A DNA stretch of 39,236 nucleotides from an uncultured Acidobacteriia bacterium (GTDB lineage Bacteria > Acidobacteriota > Terriglobia > Bryobacterales > Bryobacteraceae). How positions within the stretch are numbered: the stretch's first letter is position 1; every line of letters starts with the position of its first letter. Positions 33,367-39,236 of the stretch are shown in pieces. The translations under genes and the position numbers were made by a program. The stretch spans positions 1 through 39,236 of the forward strand of contig CAIRSA010000106.1 in NCBI GenBank assembly GCA_903881085.1, in the 5' to 3' direction. The notes beneath the pieces are model-generated. The model did no database searches and was not told where the DNA came from. It was given only the letters and a program-made list of their open reading frames with translations.

Positions 33367-34890
33367 TCATGCTTGTGCCTTCATCGTTTGCAGGCGGGTT
33401 TTGTCCACCTTGCCTGTCGAGGTCTTCGGTAATGCCGGACGCACTTCCACTTGATGCGGCACCATGTATTTGGGCAGCCGTGCGGCACAATAAGCTTCCA
33501 GATCGCCGGCGCCTAAGGCCTGTCCCTTCCGCAAGACGACGAAGGCTTTGATCTGGTTGCCAATTTCGTCATCCGGAATGGGAATGACCGCCGCCTCTTC
33601 AACATCCGGGTGGCCGTAGAGTGCTGTTTCAATCTCCCCAAGTTCAATGCGGTAGCCGCGGCTCTTGATCTGGTTGTCGCGCCGGCCTAGATAAGTGAAG
33701 TTGCCGTCCGTTTCTTCGCGCACCAGATCGCCGGTGCGGTAAATCGGCTCGGGCCCGAGGTGCGGGTGGACGACATAGGGCGTCAGCGATTCGGCCGTGC
33801 GCTGCGGTAGGCCCCAATATCCTGTCATCAATCCCGGCCCGCGCACGCAAAGCTCGCCGGCTTCGCCAGGCTGAACCGGCTTGTTCTTTTCGCTCAGAAC
33901 GAGAATTTCGCTATTGGCACAGGCTTTGCCGATCGGCACAGGTTCGGTCCGCTCGGGATTGAGATCCCTGACCTTGTACCATGTACAAACATTGGTCTCG
34001 GTGGGGCCGTACAGGTTGTAATACGCGGCATGAGGGACCATCTCCATCAATTGGCGCAGATATTTGACCGGAAACACCTCGCCAGCAAACAGGATGGCCC
34101 GTAGCTGAGACAGATCGAACCGCGCCAGATTCCCGTAGAGAACCAGCCTGGTTAAAGCCGACGGGACCGAGTACCAGATTGAGATGCGCTGATCGGCGAT
34201 GAACTTGGAAAGGTTCATTGGAAAGATCGAAAAGGCGGGTGGCACCAGCACCACTCTCGCGCCGGATTTGATGGTAACGAACAAGTCAAATGTCGACAAG
34301 TCGAAATGAAACGGTGCATGATTTGCCACCCGGTCTTCCGGCCGCAAGGCAAAGACCTCGGAAGCCCAATCGATGAACGTCAACACCGCGCGGTGGCTGA
34401 TCATCACGCCCTTGGGGTTGCCGGTCGATCCCGAAGTGTAAAGGATCAGGGCCAAATCCGTCTCAATCGTTCCCGGATCCGCGGGCGGAAGGGAGCTTGC
34501 CGCTTCGAGCGCGGCATCGTCATCGACCGCGATCACCCGGAATTCACCGGAAATGGGAAGCTTCGCCTTGGTGCTGACAACCGCCCTCATCTGGCAATCA
34601 GAGATCATATAGGCGATGCGCTGTATAGGCGCAGCCGGGTCGAAAGGAACATAGGCGGCGCCCAGTTTCGCGATGCCAAACAGGGCAGCAACGGCTTCCA
34701 ACGATTTTTCCAGATACAGCCCCACGCGGTCACCGCGCTTCACTCCGGCGTCTTTTAGCAGGTGTGCAAAGCGGTTGCTTGCTTCATCCAACTCGCGATA
34801 GGTGTAGCAGCGCGGTTCCTGGACGACGGCAACATGATCCGGATTGTGTTCGGCACTTCGTCTTAGGAGTTGGGAAAGTAAATAGGCCAT
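33367..34890 (-). CDS. Stand-alone amino acid adenylation enzyme (prolyl- or seryl-AMP ligase type)
   Basis: The 507-residue NRPS-type adenylation protein has no fused carrier. A3 is LYTSGSTGNPKG, A5 NLYGPTE, A7 YRTGDLV, A8 GRRDNQIKSRGYRIELGEIE, and A10 contains Lys494 in STGKVD. Alignment to the PheA pocket gives D197 L198 F201 Y240 L267 A269 L293 V301 C302 K494, i.e. DLFYLALVCK. I recall DLLYLALVCK for the pyrrole-forming prolyl ligases PltF and RedM, one residue different. By gene order, however, it matches ZmaJ, the serine-activating enzyme of zwittermicin aminomalonyl-ACP synthesis. Asp197 indicates an alpha-amino acid. It would load one of the two discrete ACPs. Ser versus Pro is unresolved. 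Confidence 0.88.
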   Translation of the reverse strand: MAYLLSQLLRRSAEHNPDHVAVVQEPRCYTYRELDEASNRFAHLLKDAGVKRGDRVGLYLEKSLEAVAALFGIAKLGAAYVPFDPAAPIQRIAYMISDCQMRAVVSTKAKLPISGEFRVIAVDDDAALEAASSLPPADPGTIETDLALILYTSGSTGNPKGVMISHRAVLTFIDWASEVFALRPEDRVANHAPFHFDLSTFDLFVTIKSGARVVLVPPAFSIFPMNLSKFIADQRISIWYSVPSALTRLVLYGNLARFDLSQLRAILFAGEVFPVKYLRQLMEMVPHAAYYNLYGPTETNVCTWYKVRDLNPERTEPVPIGKACANSEILVLSEKNKPVQPGEAGELCVRGPGLMTGYWGLPQRTAESLTPYVVHPHLGPEPIYRTGDLVREETDGNFTYLGRRDNQIKSRGYRIELGEIETALYGHPDVEEAAVIPIPDDEIGNQIKAFVVLRKGQALGAGDLEAYCAARLPKYMVPHQVEVRPALPKTSTGKVDKTRLQTMKAQA

Positions 34891-34896
34891 CGGATT

Positions 34897-36042
34897 CTAA
34901 ATCCCTAAGTAACGGGCTATGATGTTTCTTTGGATATCCGATGTCCCGGAGTAAAGCACTCCGCCGATGGAGTCGCGCACGTCTTTCTCAACTTCAAACT
35001 CGGTGGTGTAACCATAGCCGCCGTGAATGCGCAGCGCGTCCATGCTGGAATCGACAAACGCCTCGCTGAGGTAGAGTTTGGCCATGGCCGCTTCCTGATG
35101 AGCCGGTTTGCCTTCCTTCTTGAGCCAAGCCACCTTGTACAAAAGCAGCCGCGCTGTTTCAAGCCTGACCTTCATGTCGGCCAGCCGGTTTGACACGCTT
35201 TGAAACTTGCCGATCGGCTGTTTGAACTGCACGCGTGTCCTGGCGTAGGCAACGCATTCTTCCAACTGTCTGTCCATCGCCCCGATTTGGGCGCCCAGGA
35301 TGCAGGCCCGTTCCCACTCCATGGAACTGTTAAAAATGTGAGCACCCGCGCCTTCGTTTCCCAATCTTTGGTTAGTCGTGACAAAGCACTCATCGAGAAT
35401 TACTTCTCCCATCGGCGCAGTACGAAGGCCCATCTTCTGGATGTTCTTCCCAACCGTAAAACCTGGAGTGTTCTTATCCAGCAGGAAAGCGCTGACGCCC
35501 CAACTGCCTTTCTCCGGCGCAGTCATCGCAAAGACCAGCACCAGGCCGGCCACCGGGGCGTTCGTGACGAAGGTCTTGGTCCCGTTGAGCCGGTAGCCGC
35601 CTTCGCAGCGCTCCGCCCTGGTCCGCATGGCAAAGACGTCGGAACCGGAGTCGGGCTCCGAGATGGCGTGGGCTCCGATCAGATCGCCACTGATTAGTGC
35701 GGAAAGATAGCGTTCTTTCTGTTGAGGCGTCCCGAAAGCGTTGATCGGGTGTTGCACCGCCCACATCTGGGCATTCAGCGCAAATAACAGTCCATTGTCT
35801 TTGCCGCCATAGCCCAGGCCTTCCATTACGAGCATGGTGGTGAGAATGTCTTCTTCCGCACCGCCATAGGTCTGGGGAAAGGCCAAGCCCATGACTCCAA
35901 ACTCCGCGCACTTATGCCAGAGTTCAGGGGAGAACGTCTCTTCGCGGTCCCGCTCCCGCACCCCGCTGGTCAATTCTTCACGAGCAAACTGTACGGCTGC
36001 TTTCTTCGAGGCGAGTTGTTCTTCACTCCACGCAAAGTCCAT
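34897..36042 (-). CDS. Acyl-CoA-dehydrogenase-like flavoenzyme acting on aminoacyl-ACP
   Basis: The protein has 381 residues from ATG 36042, 10 bases after the ACP stop. It has the FAD-binding segments AHAISEPDSGSD and KTFVTN. At the position of the usual catalytic Glu in the C-terminal YEGT motif it has Ser365 (LYSGTSDIQ). Acidic residues at 242 and 244 in SMEWERACI could serve as the base, as in isovaleryl-type and prolyl-carrier dehydrogenases. It lies between the ACP and adenylation genes, the arrangement seen in pyrrole-forming (PltE/RedW) and aminomalonyl-forming (ZmaI) cassettes. It probably oxidises the aminoacyl-ACP made by the neighbouring ligase. Confidence 0.85.
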   Translation of the reverse strand: MDFAWSEEQLASKKAAVQFAREELTSGVRERDREETFSPELWHKCAEFGVMGLAFPQTYGGAEEDILTTMLVMEGLGYGGKDNGLLFALNAQMWAVQHPINAFGTPQQKERYLSALISGDLIGAHAISEPDSGSDVFAMRTRAERCEGGYRLNGTKTFVTNAPVAGLVLVFAMTAPEKGSWGVSAFLLDKNTPGFTVGKNIQKMGLRTAPMGEVILDECFVTTNQRLGNEGAGAHIFNSSMEWERACILGAQIGAMDRQLEECVAYARTRVQFKQPIGKFQSVSNRLADMKVRLETARLLLYKVAWLKKEGKPAHQEAAMAKLYLSEAFVDSSMDALRIHGGYGYTTEFEVEKDVRDSIGGVLYSGTSDIQRNIIARYLGI

Positions 36043-36052
36043 GTCGCCGCTC

Positions 36053-36301
36053 TTAATCCGGCCGGGCGCTGACTGGTTGAAGGTTGCGCTCCACCAGCGC
36101 GGCGATGGCGTTGACAGTGCGGAAATTCGCAATATCCAAATCGTCGCTGGAAACCTCAAAATCAAATTCCTGCTCGACGAAGAGCACGAGTTGCATCGTA
36201 AAAAGCGAACTTACCAGACCAAGCGCGAAGATGTCGTCGGCATCCTCCACGTTGTGGCCTTTGATATGCTTCGCCAGAAAGTTGCGGATCTTGTCTTTCA
36301 T
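36053..36301 (-). CDS. Stand-alone acyl carrier protein, upstream copy (FkbJ/ZmaH-like)
   Basis: The 82-residue carrier protein reads LGLVSSLFTMQLVLF at the attachment site, so Ser32 is the likely phosphopantetheine position and the usual preceding Asp is Ser31. DLDIANFRTVNAIAALV forms helix III. Discrete carriers for methoxymalonyl-, hydroxymalonyl- or aminomalonyl-type units share this SLFxMQLV pattern. It lies between a 3-hydroxyacyl-CoA-dehydrogenase-like gene and an acyl-CoA-dehydrogenase-like gene. It would carry the amino acid while these oxidise it. Confidence 0.88.
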   Translation of the reverse strand: MKDKIRNFLAKHIKGHNVEDADDIFALGLVSSLFTMQLVLFVEQEFDFEVSSDDLDIANFRTVNAIAALVERNLQPVSARPD

Positions 36302-36312
36302 AATCTCTCTTA

Positions 36313-37188
36313 TTACGCTAATGCGGGCTCGTCCCGCGAATCATATTTATAGAATCCCTGGCCGCTCTTTCGGCCCAGTAGTCCGGCATCGACCATCTTT
36401 TGTAGCAACGGGCAGGGCCGGTATTTGCTCTCGCGGAATTGATTATAGAGAACCTCAATCGAGAGCAGGACGGTATCCAGGCCGATCAGGTCGGCGGTCT
36501 CCAATGGGCCCATTTTGTGGCCGAAGCATCTGCGGAACAGAAGATCGATATCTTCGGCCGTAGACACCCCCTCCTGCAATAGAAAAACTGCCTCGTTGAC
36601 GGTTAGCATCATTACCCGATTCGTTACAAAGCCAGCGGAGTCGTTGATGACAACGCCGTCTTTCCCCATTTGGGTTAACAGTTGCCTCGCGCGTTCGATG
36701 GTGGCTTCCGATGTGTGATAACCGCGGATCACCTCAACCATGGGTTTCAATGGAACCGGGTTCATGAAGTGCATGCCGATCACGCGGTCAGGCCGTTTGG
36801 TCAACCCGGCCACCCGGGTAATCGGGATCGCCGACGTGTTCACCGCCAGAATGCAATCGGGCGGACAAATCTGGTCCAGCCGCTTGTAAACCGGCTGCTT
36901 GATCTCCCACTTCTCGGTCGCATTTTCTATCAGATAATCGACCCCGGCAAGCTTCTCGTAATCGGTGGAGAACGTTATCCGGGAAAGCAGGTCATCGCCC
37001 GGGATGCCCTTTTCTTGTGACAAGAGCCTATAGAGCCGCATGTCGGCCTTAATAGCGGCTTTGGATTTCGCGAGAATCTCATCGGAGATGTCGATGAGAA
37101 TAACCTCGTGGCCGGTTGCCGCCAACGTGTGTGCGACGCCCCGGCCCATGATTCCAGCGCCGACGACGCCAACAGTATGGATTGTCAT
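36313..37188 (-). CDS. 3-Hydroxyacyl-CoA-dehydrogenase-like enzyme (FkbK/ZmaG-like)
   Basis: The protein has 291 residues from ATG 37188; the longer open frame starts with TTG and was not used. The NAD motif VVGAGIMGRG is at the N-terminus. The catalytic His is in IGMHFMNPVPLKPMVEVI, and the C-terminal domain contains GHKMGPLETADLIGLD and AGLLGRKSGQGFY. FkbK-type enzymes oxidise the beta-hydroxyl of a carrier-bound glyceryl or seryl unit to the aldehyde, which an acyl-CoA-dehydrogenase-like partner takes to the carboxylate. It is the first gene of the leftward operon. No FkbH-like glyceryl transferase is present, which favours an amino acid over a glyceryl substrate. Confidence 0.88.
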   Translation of the reverse strand: MTIHTVGVVGAGIMGRGVAHTLAATGHEVILIDISDEILAKSKAAIKADMRLYRLLSQEKGIPGDDLLSRITFSTDYEKLAGVDYLIENATEKWEIKQPVYKRLDQICPPDCILAVNTSAIPITRVAGLTKRPDRVIGMHFMNPVPLKPMVEVIRGYHTSEATIERARQLLTQMGKDGVVINDSAGFVTNRVMMLTVNEAVFLLQEGVSTAEDIDLLFRRCFGHKMGPLETADLIGLDTVLLSIEVLYNQFRESKYRPCPLLQKMVDAGLLGRKSGQGFYKYDSRDEPALA

Positions 37189-37319
37189 CGCATGCAGTTT
37201 TCCATGTAGTAAACCTTGGTTAGTCAATGCCTGTTCATTACTTCTTCGTACAGCGCGGCCGAGAGGTACGGAAGTTTGGGTTCATTTACCGCTTTGAATC
37301 AAATTACCGGAGTTCCATG

Positions 37320-37347
37320 ATAACAAAACATCACGTTCCAATGTCAA
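37320..37347 (-). promoter_or_regulatory. Candidate promoter of the leftward operon
   Basis: On the minus strand a consensus TTGACA (37342-37347) is followed after 16 bases by TGTTAT (37320-37325), about 130 bases upstream of the first start codon. The region is AT-rich compared with its surroundings. This is a visual call without experimental support. Confidence 0.45.
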
Positions 37348-37383
37348 TGAACTTAGCGGAAATTAATGTTGGCCCTTGAGCGG

Positions 37384-37455
37384 GGCGCCAGCATGAGGGC
37401 TGACGCCTGCCGCCAATTAAAACGACCTCAATTCTTTAGGGCTGCAAGTCAGCCC
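37384..37455. repeat. Pair of intergenic hairpins
   Basis: GGCGCCAGC/GCTGACGCC (37384-37392 and 37399-37407) and GGGCTG/CAGCCC (37439-37444 and 37450-37455) can form short stems. They lie just downstream of the DUF481 gene stop and upstream of the leftward operon promoter. They could end transcription of the DUF481 gene, though no U-tract follows. Confidence 0.35.
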
Positions 37456-37459
37456 CCGG

Positions 37460-38578
37460 TTAAAACGAAAGACTCAGACCGAGAGAGGATTGCAGAGAGT
37501 TTTTCTTGAATCCCGGCGGAGGCTCGTTAAAGTAGTTGTCAGAGGCCGAAATCTGGACTCCCAGCTTCTTATAAACCGGGAAGGACAGAGAAGTCGTGAA
37601 ACTTGCGAAGTAACCTTTGGCGTAGTTAAACGCGGGGTAGATGGTTGCTCGCTCCGAGAACGACGCGCCGTTCTTGAAACGGTGCGATAGGGACTCGCCG
37701 AAGCGGCCCCCGAAAATATTCCGGTTGTAAGAAGAATCGGCCAATTGCTGATTGGAATAACGGACACCCGCGAAGACATCGAACAAGGTAGCTTCGTTCC
37801 AGATCAGAAAGTAACCAGGACCGCCACCGTAATTTGTGCGCAGATCCAGACCCTGCGTGCTGTTGCGTTCGAAGTAAGCAATGCCCGATACATAGAAGCG
37901 GGGCTTGACCATGTAGTCCCGCTCCACCAAGCCGGTCAAGATCGAGATGTTGATCGACTGTCCGCCCGACGTGATTTTGCTCTGAATGTAGTTAAGATCC
38001 AGGGTGTCCCTTGATTTGGCGAACTCCCAAGTATGCGACGGATCTTTGCGCACGGCCGTGAATGCCGTGTTGAACCCGAGCGTATCCTGAGTGGAGCGCG
38101 TAAGTTCAACGCCGAAAGCGCCCCGTCCATGCCAATTGTCGGAGAATTTCAAGGGCTTTCTCTCCTCGTTAAAGGTAGATTCAGGTATCAGGGTCTCCAC
38201 TTTTTCCAGCGGCAAGGCCTGAGCCGGCGCCGCGGTATCGCCTCTCAATTGCAGGTCCTGCTTATTGATTGCCAACTTGCCACGCAACGTTCCGGTTGGC
38301 TCGGAGTGGCGGACGAGGACCACGCCCTTGGGAATCGCGACAAAGGTACTGGCGGATTGCAACTCCCGCACCTTCGCCCAGGGAATCTTAACGGAGCCGG
38401 CCACTTCGCTCTCAAACGTGACGGCCGCAGAGTCGGCGCTCTGGATTTTACCGGTTAACTTGTCGCCATTGGCGAAGATAAGAACATCCGGCTCCGGCTT
38501 CTTGGCCTGATCCGCGGTTTGCCCGTAGCAAGAGATGAAAGACGCGAGCAAAATAAGTTGTGCATGTACGAGCAGCAT
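37460..38578 (-). CDS. DUF481-type outer-membrane protein
   Basis: The 372-residue protein starts at ATG 38578 behind AGGAGG, with a signal peptide ending near SCYGQT. The N-terminal part (about 30-115) reads like a small beta domain: VLIFANGDKLTGKIQSADSA, then VKIPWAKVREL. From about residue 140 alternating hydrophobic strands with aromatic ends form a beta-barrel ending in LSLSF, the terminal Phe typical of BAM substrates. This is the DUF481 layout. Its function is unknown; such proteins are often stress-linked or salt-linked outer-membrane proteins. It is transcribed in the same direction as the leftward operon but separated by 271 bases and probably not part of it. Confidence 0.8.
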   Translation of the reverse strand: MLLVHAQLILLASFISCYGQTADQAKKPEPDVLIFANGDKLTGKIQSADSAAVTFESEVAGSVKIPWAKVRELQSASTFVAIPKGVVLVRHSEPTGTLRGKLAINKQDLQLRGDTAAPAQALPLEKVETLIPESTFNEERKPLKFSDNWHGRGAFGVELTRSTQDTLGFNTAFTAVRKDPSHTWEFAKSRDTLDLNYIQSKITSGGQSINISILTGLVERDYMVKPRFYVSGIAYFERNSTQGLDLRTNYGGGPGYFLIWNEATLFDVFAGVRYSNQQLADSSYNRNIFGGRFGESLSHRFKNGASFSERATIYPAFNYAKGYFASFTTSLSFPVYKKLGVQISASDNYFNEPPPGFKKNSLQSSLGLSLSF

Positions 38579-38927
38579 TGGTGGAGCCTCCTTGACCCCA
38601 GGATTTTCAGTTACAGTTGAGCAACAAGGCTAGAGTGTTCCGCGCCGGACGTGCTTCAGTACCAAAAATGAAGATAGTACCCAGTTGCCGCGCGTGTGTC
38701 AAGAAAAAAGATGTATGACACTGAGATTCAAACACTTGGGGAGCGCGCTGTCCTGGGTTCCGCGGCGCCGCCAATGCGAGGATGCGCAATGGAGGTTCTT
38801 ACTGTCTGAATCGTGGCGAGCAGAGGATGAGGCGCGGCGTCATTTCACGTGCTACACTGACCGTTGCGCCGTCCGGCACGGTTTTGGAACATGGATGGCG
38901 CTGTTCGATTGAAGTAGGTGGAATACT
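38579..38927. other. Divergent intergenic region
   Basis: This 349-base stretch separates the DUF481 gene (leftward) from the third P-type ATPase (rightward). The open frames in it have no coding character I recognise. It must hold the promoters of both genes, but no convincing -35/-10 pair was found. AGGTGG at 38916-38921 is the ribosome site for the ATPase. Confidence 0.5.
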
Positions 38928-39236
38928 TTGCTGTTTTTGCTTCCATTTGTTCCTTTCATTGCCGGAAACACTTGCGCGCTTATCGTAGTTGCCGTCAAGC
39001 GAAGCCGGCGTGCGCGCCCGGGGCCGCAGAGACTGGATGAAGTCCAAAAACGCGGCAAGGAAGTGGTAGAAGCGGTAACTTCCCTCGTCCTATCCAAACC
39101 GAGAACCCAGGAGGAGAAGAAAGCCCAGACCGATCTGCTGTGGATTTCCGGCGGGCTGGGTTTGAGCGTTGCCGGTGTCTTCTTCTACCCTCTTCAACTC
39201 ATGGCCGTCCTTTTTGTGTTTCCGGTGGCAGCGGCG
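38928..39236 (+). CDS. P-type ATPase N-terminus, third family member (partial)
   Basis: This frame is open to the window end (103 codons). The start is TTG 38928, preceded by AGGTGG; an in-frame TGA at 38910 limits it upstream. The layout repeats the N-terminus of the ATPase at 17698: a hydrophobic start (LLFLLPFVPFIAG), a basic patch (KRSRRARPG), a charged helical stretch ending EEKKAQTDL, and then the first membrane hairpin (GGLGLSVAGVFFYPLQLMAV). No catalytic motif lies within the window, so the call rests on resemblance to the paralogue. Confidence 0.65.
   Translation, partial: MLFLLPFVPFIAGNTCALIVVAVKRSRRARPGPQRLDEVQKRGKEVVEAVTSLVLSKPRTQEEKKAQTDLLWISGGLGLSVAGVFFYPLQLMAVLFVFPVAAA

Noticed and set aside
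31977..36301. A complete pyoluteorin-type pathway
   Set aside because: Carrier, ligase, dehydrogenase and halogenase types are present, but the extra 3-hydroxyacyl-CoA dehydrogenase and the different PKS architecture do not fit pyoluteorin.
37384..37455. Intrinsic terminators
   Set aside because: The hairpins are short and no U-tract follows either of them, so they are listed only as hairpins.
1..39236. CRISPR arrays, rRNA genes or riboswitches
   Set aside because: No regularly spaced repeats, rRNA-like blocks or recognisable riboswitch cores were seen.

Overview
The window looks like a chromosomal segment of an Acidobacteriota bacterium, probably Bryobacterales/Solibacter-like. This is inferred from a decayed Oar-type TonB-receptor gene with a carboxypeptidase-regulatory N-terminal domain, a SYLF lipoprotein-like gene next to grpE-dnaJ, a GH10 xylanase, high GC and a cloverleaf-forming intergenic repeat. 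No marker gene fixes the taxon.

Layout. Positions 1-3330 are core genome: a truncated SYLF gene (-), grpE, dnaJ, a secreted GH10 endoxylanase and tRNA-Ser(CGA). Positions 3690-5680 are decayed DNA: an ISKra4-like transposon remnant, its broken DUF6788-type gene, and an Oar-like gene whose middle is deleted. From 5762 to about 37350 lies a biosynthetic gene cluster in two convergent arms that meet with a 9-base gap at 19851/19861.

The rightward arm (5762-19851) encodes a P-type ATPase, an MFS transporter, a PKS fused to a PLP-dependent alpha-oxoamine synthase (AOS), a SAM methyltransferase, a glycine-amidinotransferase-like enzyme, an imine-reductase-like enzyme and a second P-type ATPase. 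The leftward arm (37188-19861) is a tightly packed 11-gene operon. In transcription order it encodes a 3-hydroxyacyl-CoA-dehydrogenase-like protein, an ACP, an acyl-CoA-dehydrogenase-like protein, a stand-alone adenylation enzyme, a flavin halogenase-like enzyme, a second ACP, an EgtD-like methyltransferase, a fully reducing single-module PKS with a C-terminal alpha/beta hydrolase, a SerRS-like amino acid:carrier-protein ligase, a second acyl-CoA dehydrogenase and a DddP-like M24 metalloenzyme. Positions 37460-39236 hold an outer-membrane-type DUF481 protein (-) and the 5' end of a third P-type ATPase of the same odd family.

How it may work together (inference). The PKS-AOS protein has a ketosynthase whose catalytic Cys is Ser, so it probably primes or decarboxylates an acyl unit rather than extending a chain. 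The AOS domain would then release it by condensation with an amino acid. A methyltransferase, an amidinotransferase and an imine reductase follow. This resembles the opening logic of saxitoxin assembly (SxtA plus SxtG) built on a PKS scaffold. The leftward arm supplies carrier-bound amino acid units by two routes: an adenylation/ACP/dehydrogenase cassette ordered like zwittermicin zmaG-H-I-J, and an aminoacyl-tRNA-synthetase-like ligase. It adds halogenation, amino-acid N-methylation and a reduced polyketide. The product is probably a nitrogen-rich, possibly guanidinium-bearing, possibly halogenated polyketide alkaloid. I recognise no described cluster with this combination. The metal-site-deviant P-type ATPases and the MFS protein are candidate exporters or resistance factors.
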